From Lachnospiraceae bacterium (GTDB lineage Bacteria; Bacillota; Clostridia; Lachnospirales; Lachnospiraceae): a DNA stretch of 57,425 nt. The translations under genes were made by a program, and so were the position numbers. Shown here piece after piece: positions 8,033 through 17,096 of this stretch (the stretch's first letter is position 1; every line of letters starts with the position of its first letter). Location: contig JAIDOW010000098.1 in NCBI GenBank assembly GCA_029063085.1, positions 1 through 57,425 on the forward strand. Direction: 5' to 3'. The notes beneath the pieces are model-generated. The model searched no databases and was not told where the DNA came from. It was given only the letters and a program-made list of their open reading frames with translations.

Positions 8033-9427
8033 ATGCGGTTAAAGTCAAAAATCATTCTGATCTGTAGCCTTGTTGTTATGTCTGTATCTGTTATTTGCAG
8101 CATGGCAGCTTTTTACACGATGCGTACAGGATATCTGGATACGGCAAAGGGTCAGAGTTTTCAAATGGCCGTAGACTGCTTTTCAGATATCGAGAACAGA
8201 ATAGTAAAATTACATTTGGACAGAGAAAGAATTGATAGCAATGTGATGGAGTACATCATAAAGGATACAGTAACAAAAGTGAGAGGAGGACTGTTAATCT
8301 GTTTTTATATAAATGATGCTGAAGAAAAGACAGATATTTATAATAATACGACATTTGAAAGCCGTGATTTGGAGCAGGCAGATTATCAGAATGTATCAGA
8401 TAATCTGGAACAGGCTGAGTTTAAATGGGGAAAACAGTATTTTGCAGTGTACCGGAATCATAATTATTCAGAATATCAGATTTATATACTGGAAGATATC
8501 ACTTATGTGCAGGAGCGGATTAATCTGATTGGCCTGGGTCTGGTAGTGCTTACCTTTTTTATTACCATGTTGGCATATGTGGTGTTATCGGTTATGATGA
8601 ATAAAGTGCTTTCGCCCTTGCAGGAACTGAATGTTTCTGCAAAGCAGATAGCATGTGGTAATTATAATCAGAGAATTATGGTAAAGCAAAGAGATGAAAT
8701 CGGGGAATTAAGTGATAATTTTAACCAGATGGCTGAGGCGGTAGAAATTCGTACTCACAGCCTGGAGGAATCAGAGAAAAGAAAAACACTTTTTATGGGT
8801 AATCTGACCCATGAGTTAAAGACACCGCTGACAGCGATTTCCGGTTATGCCAAGACACTGCTTACCGTAAAACTGCCGGATGAAGATAAAGAAGAGGCAC
8901 TTTCTTTTATCTATGAAGAGAGCTGCCGTCTGGAACGCCTTTCAAAGAAGATGATGAATCTTTTGCTGTTAGAGGAAGAGGAAGAGATTGTGCGAACCCG
9001 GATATCAGCAAAGGAATTATTTTCTAATGTGCAGGCAGTATGCAGTGGAAAGCTGACAGAAGCTCATATAGAGCTTGCATATCATGAGAACGGAGAGACT
9101 TTTCTGGTGGACAGAGATCTTTTTGTGGAGGTATTGGTAAATCTCATTGATAATGCAATAAAGGCGAGTGAGCCGGGAAACAAGGTTTTGCTGACAGCCA
9201 GCGAACATTCTATAACAGTTCAGGATTTTGGAAAGGGAATTCCAGAGGAAGAGCAGGAAAAAATTCTGGAACCGTTTTATATGATTGATAAATCCAGGAG
9301 CCGGAAAAGCGGCGGTGCGGGACTGGGACTTGCAATCACTGCAATGATTTTAAAGAAACATGATTGCCAGCTTGAGATAGAAAGTACAGTGGGAAAGGGA
9401 ACACAGATCATTTTACAATTTGTTTAA
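8033..9427 (+). CDS. Second sensor histidine kinase with HAMP domain
   Basis: This 464-residue kinase has TM1 (7-29), a roughly 130-residue extracytoplasmic sensor domain, TM2 (164-188), HAMP (190-245), the phospho-acceptor H260 in LTHELKTPLTAISGY, and an ATPase domain with NLIDNAIKAS, DFGKGI and GGAGLGL. The much larger sensor domain shows it answers a different signal from the first kinase. GGAGG at 8019-8023, inside the end of the regulator gene, selects ATG 8033, so the pair is coupled. A terminator-like hairpin lies 20 bases after the stop. Confidence 0.9.
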   Translation: MRLKSKIILICSLVVMSVSVICSMAAFYTMRTGYLDTAKGQSFQMAVDCFSDIENRIVKLHLDRERIDSNVMEYIIKDTVTKVRGGLLICFYINDAEEKTDIYNNTTFESRDLEQADYQNVSDNLEQAEFKWGKQYFAVYRNHNYSEYQIYILEDITYVQERINLIGLGLVVLTFFITMLAYVVLSVMMNKVLSPLQELNVSAKQIACGNYNQRIMVKQRDEIGELSDNFNQMAEAVEIRTHSLEESEKRKTLFMGNLTHELKTPLTAISGYAKTLLTVKLPDEDKEEALSFIYEESCRLERLSKKMMNLLLLEEEEEIVRTRISAKELFSNVQAVCSGKLTEAHIELAYHENGETFLVDRDLFVEVLVNLIDNAIKASEPGNKVLLTASEHSITVQDFGKGIPEEEQEKILEPFYMIDKSRSRKSGGAGLGLAITAMILKKHDCQLEIESTVGKGTQIILQFV

Positions 9428-9447
9428 ATTATGATGAATACTTGATG

Positions 9448-9490
9448 AAAGCGTTTATGCTAAGATAATATCAGCGTGAACGCTTTTTAT
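9448..9490 (+). terminator. Probable terminator after the second kinase
   Basis: AAAGCGTT (9448-9455) pairs with AACGCTTT (9479-9486), followed by TTTA. The loop is 23 bases, with limited extra pairing. Confidence 0.55.
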
Positions 9491-9513
9491 TGTATGAAAA
9501 AAGATAGTGTCAA

Positions 9514-9694
9514 GTAGATTATGAAAATCTACGAGACGGGAATTGCCGCATTAAGAATCACTTATTCGAGGTATCACGTGCATGATAATCACTTCGTGAT
9601 AGCACGTGAGCAGGTAATCAATTGCATTGCAATTGGTTACAAAAAGTGATGGCGGGCAAGTAGGCAGTCAATTTTGCTTTGCAAAATTGGTTAC
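9514..9694. repeat. Cluster of four hairpins before the lipoprotein gene
   Basis: Four inverted repeats lie in a row: GTAGATT/AATCTAC (9514-9532), TCACGTGC/GCACGTGA (9574-9609), CAATTGCA/TTGCAATTG (9614-9640) and CAATTTTGC/GCAAAATTG (9667-9694). The last two share an outer frame GT..TCAATT...AATTGGTTAC, so they look like related copies. None is followed by a T-run. The stretch 9491-9716 holds no gene. Confidence 0.65.
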
Positions 9695-9716
9695 AAATCA
9701 TGAGGAGATGATGAAA

Positions 9717-11258
9717 ATGAGAAAAAAGAGCATTGTATTTTTGTTAGCAGGAACCATGGTGTTATCTTTGGCGGGGTGTGCCAGTAGTCCGGAAAATCCG
9801 GTCGTGAAGGGAAAAAATCTGGATAAGATGCTGGAACAGGCAGAAAATACCAAAGAAGGAGCAGCATCTTATAATGATGTGCTAAAAGAAGTAGAAGGAA
9901 ATTATGACACCTATCAGACACAGATTCAGGATGATTCCTTAAGGGTAAAAGTGAATGTGGACGCCAGGGTGCAGGTACCTGAGGTGGAGAAGCTATCTGT
10001 ATACCGTGTCAGCCAGAAAAAAATCAGCCAGGAATTTCTGGATAGTGTAAGAAATGCATTGACGGCCGATGTTCCCTATTATGAGGGAAGGATGCAAAGT
10101 GCAAGGACAAAATCGTTGATTGCAAAAGAGATACAGGAATACAAAGATATGATTGACGATCTTGAGACAGGGAAAAATGGTTTGGACGAAGAAGGTGTGC
10201 AGCAGTACAAGTCGGAATATGAGCAAACTCTTCAGGAACTGGAAGCAGAATATGAAAACGCACCGGATGATGTGAAGTTAACGGATTATCCCTCTGACAA
10301 CAAGATTTATGGTATCCAGGAATTATGCGGAAAGTATCCGGAAGATGAGTTTTATAAATGGGAGTACAGCTTACATCCGGACGCTGAAGTCTATTATGGA
10401 GTGAGTGATGCAAAAGATGGCATTTACCATGCATTGTTTGTACAAAACAGCAGTGATTATGGAAACTGTCTGCGTTATATGAATAGTAAAAATGGCTATG
10501 GCAGGATATATTCTGCATTTGTGGAAGATGATATGGAATTTGCAGTATTAAAAAAGGAAGGGGAAACACCGGATTTTACAGAGGCAGGTGTTGATCTGGG
10601 AAAAACGCCGGAATTGGCTGACAATGAACCGCTTACTTTATCGGAAGAAGCGGCCAGAGGGCAGGCGGATGAATTGCTGCAAAAGTTAAATCTTACGGAT
10701 TATAAGTGTTGTGAGAGCGGAATATATTCGCAGTTGATCGGTGAGGAATATGATAAGTACCGGGATATTTACAAATTTTTGTATATGAGGAATATGGATG
10801 GTATTTTTGTTGATAATTCAGCAGGAATTAAATTAACGGATGGATGGCAGGGAAATGATTATGTTAAAAAGGCATGGGGAAATGAAGCAGTTGTTGTTGC
10901 AGTCAATGACAACGGTATTGTAGATTTTCGCTATCTTACTCCTCTTTCGGTAGATGAAACCGTGGTGGAAAAAACCAGTATAAAATCTTTTCAGGACATA
11001 AAAGATACCTTTGAACAGATGGTGGTAATTGAGAATGCAGTGGAAGGGGAAGAAGGAAATGTGTCAATTGAAGTAACGGATGTCAAGCTGGTTTATACCA
11101 GGATAAGCGAAGAAGATAGTTTTGATACAGGGCTGGTTGTTCCTGTCTGGGACTTTGAAGGAAGGATTATTAATGAATTTGGATATGAAGAAACCGGTAA
11201 TATATTGTCAATTAATGCGATTGACGGGACAGTAATTAACAGAAGACTGGGATATTAG
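9717..11258 (+). CDS. Large lipoprotein of the export module
   Basis: The protein (513 residues) begins with a basic, hydrophobic signal and a lipobox LAGC (Cys21), so it should be lipid-anchored outside the membrane. The mature part is acidic and hydrophilic with no recognised catalytic motif. A helical stretch (about 120-195, rich in E, Q, K) precedes a beta-rich C-terminal half. It resembles uncharacterised clostridial lipoproteins next to ABC transporters; I cannot name the family with certainty. The start follows GAGGAG at 9702-9707; ATGs at 9708 and 9711 are too close to it. The next gene starts 3 bases after its stop. A substrate-binding or sensing role for the ABC system is plausible but unproven. 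Confidence 0.7.
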   Translation: MRKKSIVFLLAGTMVLSLAGCASSPENPVVKGKNLDKMLEQAENTKEGAASYNDVLKEVEGNYDTYQTQIQDDSLRVKVNVDARVQVPEVEKLSVYRVSQKKISQEFLDSVRNALTADVPYYEGRMQSARTKSLIAKEIQEYKDMIDDLETGKNGLDEEGVQQYKSEYEQTLQELEAEYENAPDDVKLTDYPSDNKIYGIQELCGKYPEDEFYKWEYSLHPDAEVYYGVSDAKDGIYHALFVQNSSDYGNCLRYMNSKNGYGRIYSAFVEDDMEFAVLKKEGETPDFTEAGVDLGKTPELADNEPLTLSEEAARGQADELLQKLNLTDYKCCESGIYSQLIGEEYDKYRDIYKFLYMRNMDGIFVDNSAGIKLTDGWQGNDYVKKAWGNEAVVVAVNDNGIVDFRYLTPLSVDETVVEKTSIKSFQDIKDTFEQMVVIENAVEGEEGNVSIEVTDVKLVYTRISEEDSFDTGLVVPVWDFEGRIINEFGYEETGNILSINAIDGTVINRRLGY

Positions 11259-11260
11259 AG

Positions 11261-11887
11261 ATGAATAGTTTTGAAACGGATTTGAAACGGGCATTTGGCA
11301 GTTTGAATTTTTGGGCAGGGCTGTTGTTGGAGTGTGTGGTCTTATTCAGGTCCGGACCTGATTCGGATTTGTTCCGAATCAGTGTCCCGGTATTGGCAGC
11401 AGTGCCTTATTCTACAGCATGGATCAATGAGTATCAAAGCGGTTACCTAAAAGAATATCTGCCCCGGTGTGGAAGAAATGCCTACATATTAGGAAAATTT
11501 TTTTCCTGCGGGCTCAGTGGAGGGGCATTGCCGGGAATAGCATGCCTTTTTTATCTGTACAGCAAAACGCAGGAGGAAATTTCTATAGATGTATTTCTGG
11601 TGTTTCTTTCGGGAATGCTCTGGGCAGTCGTAGCTGCCACATTAGCGGCAGCATCTAACAGCAGATATGTGGCCTATGGCGGTTCTTTTGTATTATTTCA
11701 TGCACTGGTTATCCTGTACGAGAGGTATTTCGTTTCGTTGTACTGTCTGTATCCGGTGGAATGGTTTGCGCCGGTTCATACATGGGTGTTTGGAAATATA
11801 GGAATTGTCCTTATGTGTGGAGGTATGATTCTGATTGCCGGCATTTTTTATTATGAGATTCTCAGGAGGTGCATAGAGCGTGTATAA
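11261..11887 (+). CDS. Small ABC-type membrane component (permease 1)
   Basis: The 208-residue protein has about five or six hydrophobic segments (roughly 15-30, 41-55, 80-105, 112-132, 140-160, 175-200). It has no enzymatic motif. The start ATG is 3 bases after the lipoprotein stop without a clear ribosome site, which suggests coupled translation. Its 3' end overlaps the next gene by 8 bases. Position and topology make it one half of the membrane channel that works with the ATPase at 12807. Residues 1-12 (NSFETDLKRAFGS) are amphipathic, as in ABC-2 permeases that start on the membrane surface. Confidence 0.65.
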   Translation: MNSFETDLKRAFGSLNFWAGLLLECVVLFRSGPDSDLFRISVPVLAAVPYSTAWINEYQSGYLKEYLPRCGRNAYILGKFFSCGLSGGALPGIACLFYLYSKTQEEISIDVFLVFLSGMLWAVVAATLAAASNSRYVAYGGSFVLFHALVILYERYFVSLYCLYPVEWFAPVHTWVFGNIGIVLMCGGMILIAGIFYYEILRRCIERV

Positions 11888-12776
11888 GATAAAACAGATT
11901 GTATATACAGCGCTTTCAAATTTCAGAAGATGGCATAAAAATCCACAGATGATTATGTGTTTTTTGCTGGCATTTATATTTTGCTTTCTGTTATCGGATA
12001 AAGTCATGCAGTTCGCCAAGGCGCATGATACGTATTTACAAGGAATGGAAACTTTTATATGGACATTTGGGGATTCCCAGTCAGTACTGATCATATCCCT
12101 GTTGTTGCTGCTGCTCTTTGCGGATATGCCTAATCTTGCCTGTGAAGTACCATATTTTATGGTACGGACAGACAGAAAAGTATGGATGCTTGGTCAGATT
12201 ATGTATTTAATTATGGCAACTTTTGTTTTTATGCTTTTTATTTTTTGTGCAACAATTGTTTTGTCGGCACAGAGGGCATTTCCGGCAAATATGTGGAGTG
12301 ATACGGCAGCAGTGATGGGTTATTCCAGCATTGGGGAGCAGATTGCAGTTCCGGCATTTGTCAAGGTATTAGAGCTTACATTTCCATATCAATGTACCCT
12401 GCATATTTTTTTGCTGATGACCGGATATGCTGTCAGTATGGCAAGTATCATTTTATTTCTGAATCTTTGTAAGACCAATGGAGGTATGATTGGCGGTGTA
12501 GTTTTTACCGGATTCGGAATGATCCTTAATCCGGATATCGTGGCGGAATGGTTTGGAATTTCTTTTGAGCGGATGAGATATGCAAATATACTATTTGGCT
12601 GGCTGTCCCCCTTGAATCATGCAACTTATTATATGCATAACTTTGGTTATGATAATCTGCCAGGGCTTGAAAGCTCTTACTTATTTTTTACACTGGTCAG
12701 TATTTTATTTTTTGCATTGTCCCTTATTAAAATAAAAGATTATTCCTTCCAATTTACGGGAACGCAGATGAGATAG
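11880..12776 (+). CDS. ABC-type membrane component (permease 2)
   Basis: This 298-residue polytopic protein starts at GTG 11880 behind a strong AGGAGGTG site inside the previous gene. It has six likely membrane helices, including VMCFLLAFIF-like TM1 near 23-40 and clusters at 65-80, 100-130, 165-195, 205-225 and 265-285. The overlap with permease 1 and the ATPase 30 bases downstream suggest the two permeases form one transporter. Weak similarity to ABC-2 lantibiotic-immunity permeases (multi-TM, no large loops) is an inference from topology only. Confidence 0.65.
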   Translation: MYKIKQIVYTALSNFRRWHKNPQMIMCFLLAFIFCFLLSDKVMQFAKAHDTYLQGMETFIWTFGDSQSVLIISLLLLLLFADMPNLACEVPYFMVRTDRKVWMLGQIMYLIMATFVFMLFIFCATIVLSAQRAFPANMWSDTAAVMGYSSIGEQIAVPAFVKVLELTFPYQCTLHIFLLMTGYAVSMASIILFLNLCKTNGGMIGGVVFTGFGMILNPDIVAEWFGISFERMRYANILFGWLSPLNHATYYMHNFGYDNLPGLESSYLFFTLVSILFFALSLIKIKDYSFQFTGTQMR

Positions 12777-12806
12777 AAGGAGGAACATGAAAGAAGGAGT
12801 CAGAGA

Positions 12807-13472
12807 ATGGACGAACATCATGGAATTGAGGTTAAAAACGTATATAAATCTTTTGGTAAAGAACAGGTGTTAAAGAATATCAGTTTATCCATTCCACCGG
12901 GCAGTATTTATGGTGTGGTAGGCAATAACGGAAGTGGGAAAACGGTACTGATGAAATGCATCTGTGGATTTATGAAATGTGATAGGGGAAGTATTTTGGT
13001 GAATGGGAAGCAGATAGGAAAAGAAATTGACTTTCCTGACCACTTAGGCGTCATTATTGAAACACCGGGTTTTATTCCTAACCTAAACGGTTATAAGAAT
13101 TTGAAAATCCTTGCTTCCTTAAAGGGAAGAATCGGTAGAAAAGAGATTAGGGAAACCCTGCGGAAGGTAGGGCTTGATCCTGATATGAAAAAGCCTGTTA
13201 TAAAATATTCCCTTGGAATGCGCCAAAGGCTGGGGATTGCCCAGGCTATTATGGAGAACCCGAAGGTGCTGGTTTTGGATGAACCCTTTAACGGTCTTGA
13301 CCGGCACGGTGTAGTGGAAATGCGGATGCTGTTAAAGGAATTAAAAGCAGAAGGAAAAGCCATTCTGCTTGCCAGTCATAACGCACAGGATATAGAAGAA
13401 CTTTGTGACCATGTACAGGATTTAATGCTGGCAGCACCGAATGATTTTGATGGGAATTTAGTAAAGGAATGA
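12807..13472 (+). CDS. ABC transporter ATP-binding protein
   Basis: A complete 221-residue ATPase domain: Walker A GNNGSGKT (39-46), signature YSLGMRQRLG, Walker B VLVLDEP, D-loop NGLD and switch histidine in LLASHNAQD. It ends soon after the switch region and lacks the C-terminal extension seen in the ATPase at 25206. The signature 'SLGMRQRLGIAQA' is typical of ATPases in bacitracin and lantibiotic-type ABC-2 exporters. AAGGAG at 12794-12799 sets the start. It is the motor for the two permeases just upstream and, with the regulators before them, fits a signal-induced export or self-protection system. Confidence 0.88.
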   Translation: MDEHHGIEVKNVYKSFGKEQVLKNISLSIPPGSIYGVVGNNGSGKTVLMKCICGFMKCDRGSILVNGKQIGKEIDFPDHLGVIIETPGFIPNLNGYKNLKILASLKGRIGRKEIRETLRKVGLDPDMKKPVIKYSLGMRQRLGIAQAIMENPKVLVLDEPFNGLDRHGVVEMRMLLKELKAEGKAILLASHNAQDIEELCDHVQDLMLAAPNDFDGNLVKE

Positions 13473-13475
13473 AAA

Positions 13476-15026
13476 ATGATGAAATGGAAGAATTTTAGGA
13501 GAGTTGTTTTTTGGGCAGTTTTAATAGCATTAGGATTCCATCTGACTTGTAACAGAGTATTTGCAGAAGAATGGAAACAGCAGGGGAGCAGCTCTGGGAA
13601 TGGGATAGCAGATGACGGAATTGATGCACCCCGAACAGATGTCAGAGTGCTGGGGGAAGAGGGCACAGGAAAAGATGGAGAAGGTGAAACAGATTTCGGC
13701 AGTATGACGGTTTTTAATATTGATAACAGGAATCTGTATACAGGTATGGATAAAACATATTCAAAGGGATATGTTCCAAAGGTTAAAAAGGGAAAAGCAG
13801 TGATTGTCCTTCCTTTACTGGCAAATGCCAGGTTAAAGGGAGACAGGATAAAATCGACAGTGAATCTGGGGGAAGGAGAAAACATTCCCTTTGTGCAGAA
13901 AAACTATGAAAAAGATATCAGTTTAAAAAAGCATAAAATCGGAAATAAGGGAAAGGAGAAAGAATGCTATCTGATATCCTATACTTTAGATTTGAAAAAG
14001 AAACGTTATAACGGGGGATATCCGGTAATCATTACTGTATCGGCACAAGATGAGCAGGGAAATGAAATCCGTCAGGATTTTACGGTTTATGTAACGATTA
14101 CTGATGGAAGTGACATGGATACCGCAGAAGAGACCCAAACGGACGAAACGGAAAATCCCCAGTTTGCACCGAAGGTGATAGTAGATTCTTATACATTATC
14201 AAAAGATGCAATTCAGTCAGGGGATTCTTTTACGGTAAAGATTACCTTAAAAAATACCAGTAAAACAGATACTGTGAAAAATATGCTGGTAACGGCTGTC
14301 CCGGCTGAACAGATAGAAATGATAAGTAAGTCAGACAGTGTTTATGTGGAAGAGCTTCAAACGCAGAAAACCTGTGAAGTTATTTATGAAATGGGTATTC
14401 ATTCAGCTGCATTACAGGGACAGTACAGTGTACCCATTACACTGGATTATGCAGACAGTAAAGGAAATTCCTATACGGGACAGGGATCAGTTAAGATAAT
14501 GGTGGAGCTTCCGGTAAAGATTGAAATAGACCCTGTTGCAGTTCCGAAAGAAATACAGATGGGGGAAACAGTAGAATTACAAACACAGGTGATGAATCTG
14601 GGAAGAGGAAAGATTTACAATGTAAGGGCAGTGGTGGAGGCTGACGGTTTAAGGACGAAGCAGACTGCATTTATTGGAGATATTGAAGCAGGAAGTGCTT
14701 TATCCGGAAGTATGGAAGTTACCGCCGAGGGGATTTCCGGGGATTCACTATATGGAAAGACGCAGGGAACCGTTACCTTTTATTATGAAGATGAAGCCGG
14801 AAAGGAAATGAGTGAGGAGAAGATTTTTGAAACCACAATTATGTCACCGCTTAATGAAAGAAAAGAAGAAGAGGAACCGGATGATCCCGGGCAGTGGTGG
14901 GTGGTTATGGCAGTAATTGTAGTGATTCTGTTTGGAATGATAGGCATGTTGGCTGCAAGATTCTTGCATGTCCGGTCTCTGGAACAGAAGGATATGGAAG
15001 AGATAGAAAAATATGAAAATTCGTGA
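13476..15026 (+). CDS. Secreted, membrane-anchored beta-sandwich (CARDB-like) protein
   Basis: The protein has 516 residues. An N-terminal signal (basic KNFRR, hydrophobic core, then FAEEW) is followed by a Ser/Gly/Asp-rich linker and two or three immunoglobulin-like beta domains (about 75-210, 225-340, 345-455). The second, with 'SFTVKITLKNTSKTDTV', looks like a CARDB/adhesion module. A single C-terminal helix (about 475-500) and a charged tail anchor it in the membrane. It starts 3 bases after the ATPase stop and overlaps the next gene by 14 bases, so it is part of the export operon. Such proteins often serve as extracellular scaffolds for ABC systems, but no function is established here. 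Confidence 0.65.
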   Translation: MMKWKNFRRVVFWAVLIALGFHLTCNRVFAEEWKQQGSSSGNGIADDGIDAPRTDVRVLGEEGTGKDGEGETDFGSMTVFNIDNRNLYTGMDKTYSKGYVPKVKKGKAVIVLPLLANARLKGDRIKSTVNLGEGENIPFVQKNYEKDISLKKHKIGNKGKEKECYLISYTLDLKKKRYNGGYPVIITVSAQDEQGNEIRQDFTVYVTITDGSDMDTAEETQTDETENPQFAPKVIVDSYTLSKDAIQSGDSFTVKITLKNTSKTDTVKNMLVTAVPAEQIEMISKSDSVYVEELQTQKTCEVIYEMGIHSAALQGQYSVPITLDYADSKGNSYTGQGSVKIMVELPVKIEIDPVAVPKEIQMGETVELQTQVMNLGRGKIYNVRAVVEADGLRTKQTAFIGDIEAGSALSGSMEVTAEGISGDSLYGKTQGTVTFYYEDEAGKEMSEEKIFETTIMSPLNERKEEEEPDDPGQWWVVMAVIVVILFGMIGMLAARFLHVRSLEQKDMEEIEKYENS

Positions 15027-15846
15027 ATTTTTAAGATTGAGAAAACAAAATGATACAGTGAAGCTGATGTGTTTTTTTGTACTGGCAGGGGCAGGATTTT
15101 TTGTCAATGTACTTTATCATGCAGGAAAACTCTGCCATAGTGTACAGTCTCCGGTGGAATATCAGCTGGTACGGGGAAGTACGGTTACGAATGAACAGAT
15201 CAGAGAATTGGCACAGTCAGATGGTGTTGCAGCAGTGAGCCGGAGTCTGGATATTCCGGTAACGGTAAAATATCAGGGTCAGGAGACAATGATGACTTGT
15301 ACGATGCTGTCTAAGGCTTATATAGAAAAGGTTTATGGCATTATGGTATCAGGCAGTGAAAAGAGGTATTATATGAATCAGGCGGCATTTAGAGAAATTC
15401 AGACAGGTTTTATGGAAAATAATGTGTCTTTGGAAAAAGGAGACGTTACGGAGTTTGGGGAAGAATACAAAATCCAGTATCAGGAGGAAGGGGAGAAGGA
15501 AGAAAATATGCTGCAAAAGGCATTTCACTCGGCAAGAATTCTTGTAATAAAGGAAAAAACAGAGAAGGAAACGGTATTGATCTGTACGGAGGAAGACGGT
15601 ACAAGGCTTAGTAAGGCAGATTCCGTGAGAGTGCTGTTTTCCAAGCATGATTTGGATGGTATGAGGCAGGAAAACCTTACAAAAATGGGATATGAAATTC
15701 AAAATGAGCAAATGCTCCACGAGGAAGAATACGAGATGAAAATAAGACTGTTTCATATCCGGTATGGAATTCTTATATGTGCAGTCTGCCTTGTGACACT
15801 GCATTACATGAAAAAAAGTGTGACGGAATATAGACATTATGATTAA
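15013..15846 (+). CDS. Bitopic membrane protein with a MacB-like extracytoplasmic domain
   Basis: The 277-residue protein has one helix near the N-terminus (about 17-38) and one near the C-terminus (about 250-268), with a domain of roughly 210 residues between them outside the membrane. The domain contains LVRGSTVTNEQIRELAQSD and a SVRVLF strand, recalling the periplasmic core of MacB/FtsX-type permeases, but the three-helix FtsX bundle is missing. It is therefore unlikely to form a channel by itself. Overlap with the preceding anchored beta-protein suggests the two act together. It ends the export operon; a strong terminator follows. Confidence 0.6.
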   Translation: MKIREFLRLRKQNDTVKLMCFFVLAGAGFFVNVLYHAGKLCHSVQSPVEYQLVRGSTVTNEQIRELAQSDGVAAVSRSLDIPVTVKYQGQETMMTCTMLSKAYIEKVYGIMVSGSEKRYYMNQAAFREIQTGFMENNVSLEKGDVTEFGEEYKIQYQEEGEKEENMLQKAFHSARILVIKEKTEKETVLICTEEDGTRLSKADSVRVLFSKHDLDGMRQENLTKMGYEIQNEQMLHEEEYEMKIRLFHIRYGILICAVCLVTLHYMKKSVTEYRHYD

Positions 15847-15874
15847 TGAAAAAGTTATCCGTATATTATGCCGG

Positions 15875-15921
15875 AAACTGCTGCTTTAGCGATTTGAAAT
15901 CACAGGGCAGCAGTTTTTTAT
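15875..15921 (+). terminator. Terminator closing the export operon
   Basis: AAACTGCTGC (15875-15884) pairs perfectly with GCAGCAGTTT (15907-15916), followed by TTTTATAT. Classic rho-independent layout. Confidence 0.88.
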
Positions 15922-16107
15922 ATTAGATTATCGTGTTATCTTTGAGAAGAAGTAAGTCAGTTACATATATTGACAGCTTGGGAAAAGGCTATTGTATTTT
16001 CTAAACATATTTCCTATACTTTAAGTGTACAGCAAAAGGTGGAAAATCCGAAAGCTTGTATTTTTTCAAACGTTTGAAAGTAGTCAGCATGCCAGTTTCC
16101 TGTCTTG

Positions 16108-16138
16108 TTGACAATTGGCAAAACACTGGTGTTATTCT
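16108..16138 (+). promoter_or_regulatory. Probable promoter of the LytTR operon
   Basis: TTGACA at 16108-16113 with TATTCT at 16133-16138 (19-base spacing) or the weaker GTTATT at 17 bases. The stretch 15922-16166 holds no gene. Another TTGACA at 15970-15975 lies upstream, so the start of transcription is not settled. A LytTR direct-repeat operator was looked for but not clearly found. Confidence 0.4.
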
Positions 16139-16166
16139 AAGCTGACCGGATTGGAAAGGAGATATT

Positions 16167-16604
16167 TTGAAGATTGAAATAATGGAAGAAATATCCTGTG
16201 AGGAAACACAGATCAAGATAGTATGCAGCCATATGGACAGCAGTATCTTAAAAATATTGGCAATGCTCCAGGCATTTGACCGGAAGATTACTGGTATAAA
16301 AGGCGGCGAAACTTATTTGCTGGAAGCACGTGAAATTCTTTATATTGATACGGCAGATAAAAAGACATTTTTTTATACAAAGGATGAAGTATATGAGACG
16401 CCATTCCGTTTGTATGAATTAGAGGAACGGTTAGAAGCGGCCGAGTTTATCCGTATATCAAAATCAGCGCTGGTAAATTTTGCGAAAGTCAGGTCATTGC
16501 GGCCGGATATGGGTGGGAGGATGCGTCTTACTATGGAAAATGGAGAGATTGTGATTGCATCAAGACAGTATGTGCCGGTAATTAAGGGAAAGCTTGGGAT
16601 TTAA
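16167..16604 (+). CDS. LytTR-domain transcriptional regulator
   Basis: The protein (145 residues) has no receiver domain. An N-terminal part (1-45) is followed by a LytTR DNA-binding domain with YLLEAREILYIDTADKKTFF, the helix FIRISKSALVNFAKV and VIASRQYVP. Such short LytTR proteins usually regulate themselves and a membrane protein encoded next door, here the DUF3021 gene 33 bases downstream. It starts at TTG 16167, with GGAAAGGAG 5 bases before it. ATG 16182 would drop five residues and has no ribosome site. Confidence 0.88.
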   Translation: MKIEIMEEISCEETQIKIVCSHMDSSILKILAMLQAFDRKITGIKGGETYLLEAREILYIDTADKKTFFYTKDEVYETPFRLYELEERLEAAEFIRISKSALVNFAKVRSLRPDMGGRMRLTMENGEIVIASRQYVPVIKGKLGI

Positions 16605-16637
16605 GATATTCCCAAATTAAGAAAGGAGTGAATAACA

Positions 16638-17096
16638 ATGACGGATGGTAATAAAGTAATAAATTATATCAAATATGTACTTTTGTATGCGGCAGCTGAA
16701 TTTGCAATGTGCATGGTAGTATGTGTGATTGTGTGGAAGGCAATAGGGTGGACGGAAATAAAGATGAATACGATTTTTTCATTAATGGTAGTTTTTCTTT
16801 TTATGAGTTTTATGCAGAGCATTGCATTTACGGAAATATGGATTAAAAAACTGCATTATGGACTGAGGATGATGATTTTTGCATTTCCATCTCTTGCATT
16901 TATGAGTCTGGCTGCTTGGAAATTCAGATGGTTTCCCATAGAAGAAATTGGGAGATGGGTCGTATTTATCGGAATATTCTGTATATGTTTTGTTATCTCA
17001 GCTATTATCTATGAGATTTATTTCCGAATGACAGGGAAAAAATACGATGGTCTGCTGGGGGAATACCATAAAAGGCGTGAAGCAGAAGGGAAATAG
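16638..17096 (+). CDS. DUF3021-family membrane protein
   Basis: The 152-residue protein has four hydrophobic segments (about 12-35, 44-66, 75-95, 106-128) and a charged C-terminal tail. Length, topology and direct coupling to a LytTR gene match the DUF3021 family, thought to modulate or sense for the LytTR partner, although the mechanism is not known. The ribosome site is AAAGGAG, 10 bases before ATG. This is the last chromosomal gene before the integrative element. Confidence 0.8.
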   Translation: MTDGNKVINYIKYVLLYAAAEFAMCMVVCVIVWKAIGWTEIKMNTIFSLMVVFLFMSFMQSIAFTEIWIKKLHYGLRMMIFAFPSLAFMSLAAWKFRWFPIEEIGRWVVFIGIFCICFVISAIIYEIYFRMTGKKYDGLLGEYHKRREAEGK

